The position numbers were made by a program, and so were the translations under genes. Shown here piece by piece: positions 1-6,991 of a stretch of DNA of 64,000 bases. Under the pieces are notes generated by a model that made no database searches, was not told the origin of the DNA, and worked only from the letters and a program-made list of their open reading frames with translations. Each line of letters begins with the position of its first letter. The first letter of the stretch is position 1. The stretch is from RPQJ01 sp963846315 (GTDB lineage Bacteria; Pseudomonadota; Gammaproteobacteria; Steroidobacterales; Steroidobacteraceae): positions 133,353 through 197,352 of the forward strand of contig CAWJVM010000015.1 of NCBI GenBank assembly GCA_963846315.1, given 5' to 3'.

Positions 1-378
1 ATCATCGACAAGCGCCGCCCGCGGGCGAACGTGTCGGAAGTGATGAACATCATCGGCGAAGTCGAGGGCAAGACCTGCGTCCTCGTCGACGATATGGTGG
101 ATACCGCGGGTACGCTGTGCCACGCGGCGAAGGCGTTGAAGGACCACGGCGCGAAGCGCGTCGCGGCCTACATCACCCATCCGGTGCTCTCGGGCCCCGC
201 GGTGGACCGCATCGAGGCTTCGGCGCTCGACGAGCTGGTGGTGACGGACACGATCCCGCTGCGTGAAAACGCGCAGGCGTGCCGCAAGATCCGCCAACTG
301 TCGGTCGCGGGCCTGCTGGCCGAGACGATGCGGCGGATCCGGGACGAGGAGTCGGTGAGTTCGCTCTACCTGGACTGA
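1..378 (+). CDS. prs: Ribose-phosphate pyrophosphokinase, C-terminal part
   Basis: Reading frame is open from base 1, so the gene begins upstream of the window; 125 residues are visible. The protein makes 5-phosphoribosyl 1-diphosphate (PRPP) from ribose 5-phosphate and ATP for nucleotide, histidine and tryptophan synthesis in the cytosol. The PRPP-binding loop is seen as VLVDDMVDTAGTLC, and the C-terminal stretch with LDELVVTDTIPL is typical of class I Prs. It is followed by rplY, pth and ychF, the usual gammaproteobacterial order. A second, more divergent PRPP synthetase-like gene lies at 15748-16755. Identification is secure; only the 5' part is missing. Confidence 0.96.
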   Translation: MIDKRRPRANVSEVMNIIGEVEGKTCVLVDDMVDTAGTLCHAAKALKDHGAKRVAAYITHPVLSGPAVDRIEASALDELVVTDTIPLRENAQACRKIRQLSVAGLLAETMRRIRDEESVSSLYLD

Positions 379-395
379 AGGTGAAGATAGTGAGA

Positions 396-515
396 AGGGG
401 TTAGGGGATAGGGGTTAGGGGTTAGTCGGAACGCGCAGTGCGCGAAGCAGAACATGCGCGGTGGCACAGCCACTCTTGCTTCCGACTAACCCCTATCCCC
501 TAACCCCTAACCCCT
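396..515. repeat. Inverted heptamer-repeat element A
   Basis: Two arms of 35 bases (396-430 and 481-515) are near-perfect inverted copies. Each consists of tandem 7-mers of the type TTAGGGG, with one ATAGGGG unit, ending in TTAGTCGGA next to the spacer. The order of the ATAGGGG unit differs between the arms, giving a couple of mismatches. The 50-base spacer contains smaller hairpins such as GTGGCACAGCCAC. The same arms recur around a different spacer at 40020-40162. It lies between prs and rplY, so any transcript across it could form a long hairpin. Confidence 0.85.
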
Positions 516-577
516 TTAGGTGTCGTCGAGTACTGGTCGCGGACTCCACGGCTTGTTGTTGTTAATTGGAGATGCTT

Positions 578-1306
578 ATGAAAACCGCTTTCGAACTCGT
601 CGCCGAGTTCCGTGACGCGCAAGGCAAAGGTGCGAGCCGCCGCCTGCGTCATGGGAACAAGGTCCCGGCCATCCTCTACGGTGGCCACCGTGATCCGCGC
701 GCGCTGTCGCTCGATCACACCAAGCTGCTGCTGCTGCTCGACAACGAGCGCTTCTACTCGACGATCATCAACCTGAAGGTCGGCGAGTTGAACCAGGCGG
801 CGATCCTCAAGGACGTGCAGCGTCACCCGGCGAAAAACGCCATCGTTCACATCGACCTGCAGCGCGTCCTCGACGACGAGAAGATCCGCATCAAGATCCC
901 GCTGCACTTCAAGGGCGAGGCCGGTTCGCCGGGCGTCAAGAAGGGCGGCATCGTTTCGCACCTGCGCAACGAGGTCGAGATCAACTGCCTGCCGCGGGAC
1001 CTGCCGGAGTTCGTCGAGGTCGACCTGTCGGCCGTCGACTTGAACCAGATGCTTTACCTCGCCGATCTCACGGTGCCGGAAGGCGTCGAGATCCCCGAGC
1101 TGACGCACGGTCGCAATTCGCCGATCGTGTCGATCCACCATGCACGCGCGGCTGAGGAAGCAGAAGTCGTGGCAGGTGCGGAACCGGCGGCAGGCGCAGC
1201 GGCAGCCGCAGCGGCACCGGCGGCGGGCGCAGCAGCGGCCAAGCCGGCGGCAGCCAAGCCGGCTGAAGCCAAGAAGGCTGAAGCCAAGAAGGACGCCAAG
1301 AAGTAA
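578..1306 (+). CDS. rplY: 50S ribosomal protein L25, long Ctc-type
   Basis: Binds 5S rRNA in the large ribosomal subunit. The 242-residue protein has the N-terminal L25 domain (about 1-90, with ASRRLRHGNKVPAILYGG), then the beta-rich TL5/Ctc C-terminal domain (about 95-185), then a low-complexity tail of roughly 55 residues made almost only of Ala, Lys, Pro and Glu. That tail is longer than in short E. coli-type L25. I chose the ATG at 578 because GGAG sits six bases upstream and the family starts MKTAFEL; a TTG 12 bases earlier is in frame but lacks a site. It follows prs across repeat element A and ends at an intrinsic terminator. Confidence 0.95.
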   Translation: MKTAFELVAEFRDAQGKGASRRLRHGNKVPAILYGGHRDPRALSLDHTKLLLLLDNERFYSTIINLKVGELNQAAILKDVQRHPAKNAIVHIDLQRVLDDEKIRIKIPLHFKGEAGSPGVKKGGIVSHLRNEVEINCLPRDLPEFVEVDLSAVDLNQMLYLADLTVPEGVEIPELTHGRNSPIVSIHHARAAEEAEVVAGAEPAAGAAAAAAAPAAGAAAAKPAAAKPAEAKKAEAKKDAKK

Positions 1307-1345
1307 CGCGAACGCTCCGGCCGCATTGAAAGCGGTCGGAGAGAG

Positions 1346-1384
1346 CGGGCCGCCCTGCACGGGGCGGCCCGATTTCGTTTTATC
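1346..1384 (+). terminator. Intrinsic terminator after rplY
   Basis: GGGCCGCCC and GGGCGGCCC form a GC-rich stem around a short loop, followed by GATTTCGTTTT. It lies about 40 bases after the rplY stop and only about 20 bases before the pth start, so pth probably needs read-through or its own promoter. Confidence 0.8.
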
Positions 1385-1401
1385 CAGGCAGAACGATCAA
1401 C

Positions 1402-1992
1402 ATGGCCGGCACACCGTTGCAGATCGTGGTCGGGCTCGGCAATCCGGGGCCCGAACACCGGCTCACGCGACACAACGCGGGATTCTGGTTCGTCGACGCG
1501 CTTGCCTACCGGCACAGCGTGCAATTCCGTGCGCATGCGCGCTACCAGGGCGAGATCGCCAAGGTCGTCGTCGAAGGCACCGAACTGGTGCTGCTGAAGC
1601 CTCAGACCTACATGAACCGCAGCGGCCTTTCGATCCGCGCGCTGATGGACTACATCAAGTCGCCGGTCGCGGAAGTGCTCGTCGTGCATGACGAACTCGA
1701 CCTGCCGTGCGGCGCCGCACGGCTGAAGCTCGGTGGTGGTCACGGCGGCCACAACGGCCTGCGCGACACGATCACGCACTGCGGTGCCGATTTCTGGCGG
1801 TTGCGGCTCGGCGTCGGGCATCCGGGCGACAAGTCGCAGGTCATCGATTACGTGCTGCAGCGTGCGCGGCAGGCCGAGGAGAACGCCATCGTCGATGCCA
1901 TCGATGCCGGCCTCGACTCGCTCGGCATGCTGCTGCGCGAGGGCGCCGAGAAGGCGATGAACCGCCTGCACACGAGAGTGATTAGTGAATAG
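1402..1992 (+). CDS. pth: Peptidyl-tRNA hydrolase
   Basis: Cleaves the ester bond of peptidyl-tRNA released during abortive translation and recycles tRNA. At 196 residues it has the normal length. The family residues are present: Asn14 in GLGNPG, catalytic His24 in RHNAGF, Asn72 in PQTYMNRSG, Asp97 in VVHDELDLP and Asn118 in GGHGGHNGLRD. The ribosome binding site is weak. The last codons (RVISE, stop) are encoded inside the left arm of repeat element C, so the insertion of that element seems to have set the present C-terminus. Confidence 0.97.
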   Translation: MAGTPLQIVVGLGNPGPEHRLTRHNAGFWFVDALAYRHSVQFRAHARYQGEIAKVVVEGTELVLLKPQTYMNRSGLSIRALMDYIKSPVAEVLVVHDELDLPCGAARLKLGGGHGGHNGLRDTITHCGADFWRLRLGVGHPGDKSQVIDYVLQRARQAEENAIVDAIDAGLDSLGMLLREGAEKAMNRLHTRVISE

Positions 1993-2082
1993 TGATCAGT
2001 GATCAGCCAGCGGCCAGCAGATCACCAATCACCAGACAACAATCGCTATTTTCCATTCACCAATCACTAATCACTAATCACT
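1978..2082. repeat. Inverted heptamer-repeat element C
   Basis: The left arm from 1978 is a run of 7-mers such as GATTAGT, GAATAGT and GATCAGT; the right arm (about 2052-2082) is the inverse, with repeated ATCACTA units, and extra ATCACCA copies lie in between. The 7-base periodicity and inverted layout match elements A and B, but the unit sequence is different. It overlaps the end of pth and stops four bases before the ychF start codon, replacing any recognisable Shine-Dalgarno sequence. Confidence 0.75.
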
Positions 2083-2086
2083 TCCT

Positions 2087-3184
2087 ATGGGCATCAAATG
2101 CGGCATCGTCGGTCTTCCCAACGTGGGCAAGTCGACGCTCTTCAACGCGGTGACGCAGGCGCAGAACGCCGCGGCTGCGAACTATCCGTTCTGCACGATC
2201 GACCCGAACGTGGGTGTCGTGCCGGTGCCGGACTTGCGCCTGCAGGCGCTTGCCGCGATCGTCAAGCCCGAAAAGATCCTGCCCACCACGGTTGAATTCG
2301 TGGACATCGCCGGCCTCGTGGCCGGTGCGTCCAAAGGTGAAGGCCTCGGCAACAAGTTCCTCGCGCACATTCGCGAGACCGACGCCATCGCGCACGTGGT
2401 GCGCTGCTTCGTCAACGACGACATCGTGCACGTCGCGGGCAAGATCGACCCGCTCAGCGACATCGACGTCATCAACACCGAACTCGCGCTCGCCGACCTC
2501 GATACCGTCGAGCGTGCGCACCGTCGCGCCGAGAAGGACGCCAAGACGGGCGACAAGGATGCCGTGCGCCTGCGCGACGTGCTGAAGCGCATGCAGGACC
2601 ACCTCGACTCCGGCAAGCCGGCGCGCACGCTGCCGATGGACCCGATCTCGGAGCGGCCGCTGCTGCGCGAGTACCACCTGATCACGATCAAGCCGCTGAT
2701 GTACGTGGCGAACGTGGCAGAGGGCGGCTTCGAGAACAATCCCTACCTGGAGGCTGTGCGCGAACGCGCGGCAGGCGAAGGTGCGGACGTGGTTCCCGTG
2801 TGCGCGGCCATCGAGGCCGAAATCGCGCAGCTCGACGAAGGCGATCGCCTCGCGTTCCTCGAGGAGCTGGGCCTGCACGAGCCGGGCCTCGATCGCGTGA
2901 TTCGCGCCGCCTACCACCTGCTCGGGCTGCTCACGTTCTTTACGGCGGGCGTCAAGGAAGTCCGTGCGTGGACCACGCACGTCGGTGCACTGGCGCCGCA
3001 GGCGGCCGGTGAGATCCACACGGACTTCGAAAAGGGCTTCATCCGCGCTGAAGTGATCGCGTACGGCGAATTCATCGCCTGCAAGGGCGAGCAGGGGGCG
3101 AAGGAGGCGGGCAAGATGCGGCTCGAAGGCAAGGAATACGTCGTGCGCGAAGGCGACGTCATGCACTTCCGCTTCAACGTCTGA
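2087..3184 (+). CDS. ychF: Redox-regulated ATPase YchF (Obg-like)
   Basis: P-loop ATPase of the Obg/HAS-GTPase group that binds ribosomes and takes part in stress responses. The 365-residue length fits the family (E. coli about 363). Walker A GLPNVGKST is at 9-17, the G3-like DIAG at 73-76 and the YchF-type NVAE in place of a guanine-specific NKxD at 209-212. A TGS domain forms the C-terminus. The ATG directly follows repeat element C, and no clear Shine-Dalgarno sequence is left. It closes the prs-rplY-pth-ychF block. Confidence 0.96.
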   Translation: MGIKCGIVGLPNVGKSTLFNAVTQAQNAAAANYPFCTIDPNVGVVPVPDLRLQALAAIVKPEKILPTTVEFVDIAGLVAGASKGEGLGNKFLAHIRETDAIAHVVRCFVNDDIVHVAGKIDPLSDIDVINTELALADLDTVERAHRRAEKDAKTGDKDAVRLRDVLKRMQDHLDSGKPARTLPMDPISERPLLREYHLITIKPLMYVANVAEGGFENNPYLEAVRERAAGEGADVVPVCAAIEAEIAQLDEGDRLAFLEELGLHEPGLDRVIRAAYHLLGLLTFFTAGVKEVRAWTTHVGALAPQAAGEIHTDFEKGFIRAEVIAYGEFIACKGEQGAKEAGKMRLEGKEYVVREGDVMHFRFNV

Positions 3185-3280
3185 CGTCACCACTCCCGCG
3201 CCGCGGCGTTCGACACGGCGCGCCCCGGAGGTCCTTGCCTCCCGTCACGCCGAAACATCGCTCCAGCTGGCTGTTCGGTG

Positions 3281-4648
3281 CTAGTGCGGTACGCTGTCCT
3301 TCACGGCGTCCAGCGCGTCCTTCAGGCCGAATTTCTTTTTCTTCTTCGGCTCCTCGGCCGGCGCGCCGTCGCTCGACGAACCTTCACCGCCCGCAGCCGA
3401 TCCGTCTTCCATGGCGGCGTCACCTCCGTCCATGGCCGGCATCCCCAGCATGGACGAGGCGACTGATTTCACGCGCACCTTGAGCGCCCAGTCGGGTTCC
3501 CAGGCGATCTTCGGGTCGGTCGGGCGTGGCGGGTACGCAAGGTTCAATTCCGTGCCGTACGCAATCATGCGCAGCATCGCGCCGGACGCTGCCTCGCCTT
3601 CGCCGAAGATTCCTTTCGGCACGTCGCAGCGGTTGGTCGTCGGCGCGAGCAGCACCTTTTCCTTGAGCCACTGGTCGACCGACTTGTTGGTCTGGTAGTC
3701 GACGAGTCCAAAACCGGAGTCGGGCAATTCGCTCGACGTCCACAGCGTCATTTCGGCTCCCTCGCCGGATTCGTCGCCCTTGCCGCCCATCGCAGCGATG
3801 AAATACCCGCGAGCCGTGGGCAGGACCTGCCAGCTGAGTTGCGTCACACCTGCGACCTGCGCCTGCTGCAGGGCGATCGCCGGCATGATGTCCTGTGCGG
3901 GCGGCAGCGTGAACTTGAAGCTTTCCGGCACGCCTTGGCCGCTGAAGACATGCTCTCCGGTGAGTGACGCGCCCGCCGGCACGAGTCGGTTGTCAGTGGG
4001 ATTGGGCCACACCGGCCGCCCCGGTGCGGAGTGGGTACCGCGCTGCGTGGCACGCCGGCCTTTGAAGATATCGCCGAACTCCTTGATCGTGCTGGTCTGG
4101 AAGTCGACGACCTTGGGTTGCCCCGGCCGGATGGCTGCGCCGCAACCCCAGTACAGCTTGATCTTGCCCTTGGGTTGCTCAGCCGGCTCCTCGATCGAAT
4201 CGTCGCCACGGTCGGTGGGTACCGGCTTGGCCTGCGGCAGCACCTTGAGCTGCAGTGTCGGCGCAAGCTTGCTTCCCGGAGGCACGTTCTGCAGCGCCTC
4301 GGCCAGGCTCGGGTTGCGGCTGGTGCGCAGCGTGACGTCAACGTAGCTGCCGCTGCCGCCCATGCGCGTCGAGCCAAACTGGTTTCCCTGCTTCTTGCCG
4401 CCGAACATGGCCGACATCGGCGTGTCGCCGCCGGCGCCACCCATGCCGCCCATCATCATTCCAGCCATGCCCCCAGGCATGCCCGGTGAAGAGAAGGTAG
4501 CGATATCGATCCAGCCTTGAGCGATCGGGGGTTTGTCAGCGGGGCGCGTCGGGGTGGCCTGTTGCGCCCAGGCGGCCGGTGACGCCGCGGCACACAGGCA
4601 GGCGCTGACGTTCAACAGGCGCTGCGCGAAATCGAAGGTCCGGCTCAT
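3281..4648 (-). CDS. Secreted protein of unknown function, Gly/Met-rich N-terminus
   Basis: Not assigned to a named family. The 455-residue product starts with a convincing signal peptide ending near AWAQQA, so it should be exported. A low-complexity stretch rich in Gly and Met follows (about residues 56-85), then beta-rich segments such as GSYVDVTLRTS and GKIKLYWGCGA, and a charged C-terminus with KKKKK. No catalytic motif was recognised. It is transcribed toward ychF and away from the tRNA gene, with no visible operon partner. The clean signal peptide and protein-like composition along the whole length make it a real gene; function is open. Confidence 0.85.
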   Translation of the reverse strand: MSRTFDFAQRLLNVSACLCAAASPAAWAQQATPTRPADKPPIAQGWIDIATFSSPGMPGGMAGMMMGGMGGAGGDTPMSAMFGGKKQGNQFGSTRMGGSGSYVDVTLRTSRNPSLAEALQNVPPGSKLAPTLQLKVLPQAKPVPTDRGDDSIEEPAEQPKGKIKLYWGCGAAIRPGQPKVVDFQTSTIKEFGDIFKGRRATQRGTHSAPGRPVWPNPTDNRLVPAGASLTGEHVFSGQGVPESFKFTLPPAQDIMPAIALQQAQVAGVTQLSWQVLPTARGYFIAAMGGKGDESGEGAEMTLWTSSELPDSGFGLVDYQTNKSVDQWLKEKVLLAPTTNRCDVPKGIFGEGEAASGAMLRMIAYGTELNLAYPPRPTDPKIAWEPDWALKVRVKSVASSMLGMPAMDGGDAAMEDGSAAGGEGSSSDGAPAEEPKKKKKFGLKDALDAVKDSVPH

Positions 4649-4738
4649 GGCGATACCCCGCTGTGGTAACCCGCAGTTTCGAAGGTCCAGTGTCGCATGA
4701 CATTACACCGCCGGCAGGTGCCGAAAGTCATCCCCGTC

Positions 4739-4767
4739 TTGACGCCGGGGCCGCCCCTCCGGACAAT
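4739..4767 (+). promoter_or_regulatory. Probable sigma-70 promoter of the tRNA gene
   Basis: TTGACG (4739-4744) and GACAAT (4762-4767) are separated by 17 bases, which would start transcription near 4774, about 45 bases before the mature tRNA 5' end. Inferred from consensus similarity only. Confidence 0.45.
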
Positions 4768-4817
4768 TCGCGGTCCCCAGCGGCCCGCACCCAGTCCGGC
4801 TGCCACTCGAACCTCGT

Positions 4818-4894
<77 letters not shown>

Positions 4895-5060
4895 ATTTCT
4901 CTCGGCAAGACAAGCAAGAACGATCGGCCGAGTCGCTAGAAATGTACTAGGCACAAAACTTCAGCACAAATCGCAGGGGGTTGGCCGAGATTCGACCTGA
5001 AGCCGGGTTTTTCGTCGCAGTGGTTGTGTCGCTTCGCTTCGCGGCGGCGAGTGCGTCTGC

Positions 5061-5672
5061 TCAGAGCCGCCGCCTCGTCATGCCCAGGCCGACCAGCCCG
5101 AGGCCGAGCAGCGCAAGCGTGCCGGGTTCGGGAACGGCAGCCTTTACGGCGAGATTGTCGATCTCAAACGAATTCTGCGACGAGGTCAGCGTGATGCTGT
5201 TGAATATCTCGCCTGCAGTGCCAAACACCGTAAACAGACCGTTGGTGCCGGGCGCCGCCTGGTCGCCATTGGCCATGTTGGGGAAACTCAATGTCCCCGG
5301 AATATAGACCAGCTGGCCGCTTGAAGAGTTGACGGTCAGCGTGTTGTAGCCGTCAATCGAGCCCCAATCGAACTGGAAGGCCGAAACGCCACCCAGGTTG
5401 ATGGACGCCGAGCCGCCGCCGAGAACAGACAGGTAGGACGTGCCGGCGGGGACAGAATTGGCTGGTGGTGCGCCATTACCGTCAGCGGGCGGGTTCTTGA
5501 TCTGGAAGTTGGAGCCAGTAATCCCAAACGTGCTGGCGAAGGTATTGATTACCGTGAAGCCGGAGCTCGGCGATGGACTGCCTGGGCCAAAGGCAGTGCT
5601 CACTGAGGCAACCGCCGGAGCCGTTACAACCACCAATGCGACAGACGCCGCCGCAAGAATCAATTTAGTCAT
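5061..5672 (-). CDS. PEP-CTERM sorting domain protein
   Basis: Exported protein of 203 residues: an N-terminal signal peptide (MTKLILAAASVALVVV, cleavage near AVAS), a Gly/Ser/Asn-rich beta-type body with few charges, and a C-terminal VPEPGTLALLGLGLVGLG followed by an Arg cluster. That tail is the PEP-CTERM signal recognised by exosortase/EpsH, which links such proteins to exopolysaccharide and the cell surface. Function of the body is unknown. It is divergent from the second PEP-CTERM gene at 6317, and a sigma-54 type promoter lies about 50 bases upstream. No exosortase gene is in this window. Confidence 0.93.
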   Translation of the reverse strand: MTKLILAAASVALVVVTAPAVASVSTAFGPGSPSPSSGFTVINTFASTFGITGSNFQIKNPPADGNGAPPANSVPAGTSYLSVLGGGSASINLGGVSAFQFDWGSIDGYNTLTVNSSSGQLVYIPGTLSFPNMANGDQAAPGTNGLFTVFGTAGEIFNSITLTSSQNSFEIDNLAVKAAVPEPGTLALLGLGLVGLGMTRRRL

Positions 5673-5723
5673 GGCCTAATCCTTAACACGCATCAGGAAA
5701 TTCAGATTTGTGCCAAGTGTCAT

Positions 5724-5738
5724 GCACCTCCTGTGCCA
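5724..5738 (-). promoter_or_regulatory. Sigma-54 (-24/-12) promoter of the 5061-5672 gene
   Basis: On the minus strand the site reads TGGCACAGGAGGTGC, close to the RpoN consensus TGGCAC-N5-TTGC. GG and GC are separated by exactly ten bases. Predicted transcription start is near 5711, giving a leader of about 40 bases. Confidence 0.65.
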
Positions 5739-6231
5739 GATCCCGTTATTTCTTTTTCAAACAGTCGGTTAGCGACGACTCTTGGCCTGGTCAATCCTGC
5801 AGCACGGCACTTCGTAAGGTATTTCGACGTGCCCGACCCGCTACAACGGCAGGCGGTCGAACTCGAAGGAATCGAAGCCGGTGAACTGATTGCAGTCTGC
5901 CGAGACCCAAGGCAGGCGCGGGTCGCCCTCGCAGTCTTCATTCTTTTGCACAACCGCTGTTTTTTTGCGATCAGGCTGTCGGGCGAGAGCTGTCGAGCAA
6001 GAGAAGTCAGTCATTTGATCCAGTGATCCAGGATTCCGCGCAAAATCCCGCCTCCCTCCGACGCAATGGCCTGCGACGGTCCCCGCACAATATCGAGTCA
6101 AGGCCTTCGAGTTCCGCCGGGGCGTTGGTGTCGGATTTTCTTACGTTGAATGACGGGTTACGATGCGAACGTGCCTGCAGTTCACTCGCAAGCCATTGGT
6201 TTTGAAGGACAATGCCGCACTTGGAGATTCA
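5739..6231. other. Gene-free stretch between divergent PEP-CTERM genes
   Basis: No gene could be supported here. Short open frames exist on both strands (for example 5733-6026 plus and 5841-6101 minus), but their products look like no protein family, lack good ribosome binding sites and overlap one another. The space may hold upstream activator sites for the two sigma-54 promoters that flank it; none was recognised. Confidence 0.5.
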
Positions 6232-6246
6232 TGGCGCGGATCTTGC
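6232..6246 (+). promoter_or_regulatory. Sigma-54 (-24/-12) promoter of the 6317 gene
   Basis: TGGCGCGGATCTTGC matches the RpoN consensus TGGCAC-N5-TTGC with one change in the -24 box; GG and GC are separated by ten bases and T follows the GC. Predicted start is near 6258, about 60 bases before the chosen GTG start. Confidence 0.72.
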
Positions 6247-6316
6247 TTTCAAACTCACTTCGGAATGCCGCTTAGCCCAAGCGGCGATAACTCGAAGAAC
6301 AGATTGGGAGACAACT

Positions 6317-6973
6317 GTGAATTTCCGACATATTGGATTCTCTTTGGTTGGCGTGATTTCGTGCCTCGGCTTCAGCGCTCCGGCCGGGGCCGCGTTCATC
6401 GAAGTCGGCGATGCCGGCGACAGCATGGCCACGGCTCTCGACCTTCCAGTTGGCACGACCCACATTTCCGGCAGTTTGAACGCGAATCCAGACGGTCCGG
6501 ATGCCTTCGACCTCGTGGACCTCTTCCTCATCAGGATCGTCCAGCCGGCGAAGTTCTATGTCACGACCGGCGACGGGTCCGACATGTCGCTGATCGCCGA
6601 CCCGGTGCTGTACCTGTTCGATTCCAACGGCATGGCCGTCGTCATGAACGATGACGCCGACGGCACCCAGTCGACGCTCGTGGGTCTCCCTGATGGTTAC
6701 CCCTTAGGCTTCTACTTCCTCGGTATCTCATTCGCCGGCGTGCAGCCGACGGATGGCACCGATCCGTTGTTCGACGTGTTCGGCGGCGGTGGTGTACTGA
6801 GCGCCAACGCCCTCAACGGGTGGACGGGGGGCCCGCTGACCTCTAACTTTGACATCGCTGGGTTGTATGAGATCGAAATTGCCGGCGTCCCGGAGCCGGG
6901 CAGCCTCGCGCTGCTGGCGCTTGGATTGCTCGGCCTCGCGACGTCGCGACGCACCCGCTCCGCCAACGTCTGA
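6317..6973 (+). CDS. PEP-CTERM sorting domain protein
   Basis: A 218-residue exported protein with an N-terminal signal peptide (cleavage near PAGAA), an acidic beta-rich body that resembles pre-peptidase or DVUA0089-type domains (FYVTTGDGSDMSLIADP, LYLFDSNGMAVVMNDDADG), and a C-terminal VPEPGSLALLALGLLGLA plus Arg residues, the exosortase sorting signal. The start is GTG at 6317: GGGAG lies six bases upstream and the signal peptide begins there, whereas the longer open frame from 6212 adds 35 residues of non-signal sequence upstream of it. It is followed after 18 bases by a subtilisin gene, probably in one transcript from the sigma-54 promoter. Confidence 0.9.
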   Translation: MNFRHIGFSLVGVISCLGFSAPAGAAFIEVGDAGDSMATALDLPVGTTHISGSLNANPDGPDAFDLVDLFLIRIVQPAKFYVTTGDGSDMSLIADPVLYLFDSNGMAVVMNDDADGTQSTLVGLPDGYPLGFYFLGISFAGVQPTDGTDPLFDVFGGGGVLSANALNGWTGGPLTSNFDIAGLYEIEIAGVPEPGSLALLALGLLGLATSRRTRSANV

Positions 6974-6991
6974 CCGCCAGGGGATCAACAC

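Noticed and set aside
396..515. Repeat as CRISPR or telomere
   Set aside because: The 7-mers are in inverted arms without regular unique spacers, so no CRISPR. They are internal to the sequence and near housekeeping genes, so not a replicon end.
4895..5060. Integration scar next to the tRNA
   Set aside because: tRNA 3' ends are common attachment sites, but no direct repeat of the tRNA end and no integrase were found in the following sequence.
5707..5721. Second minus-strand sigma-54-like site TGGCACAAATCTGAA
   Set aside because: The -24 box is perfect but the -12 GC is missing (AA instead); the site at 5724-5738 is better.
5733..6026. 97-residue frame between the PEP-CTERM genes
   Set aside because: No ribosome site, no family resemblance and overlap with other short frames; it also starts within the sigma-54 promoter of the opposite gene.
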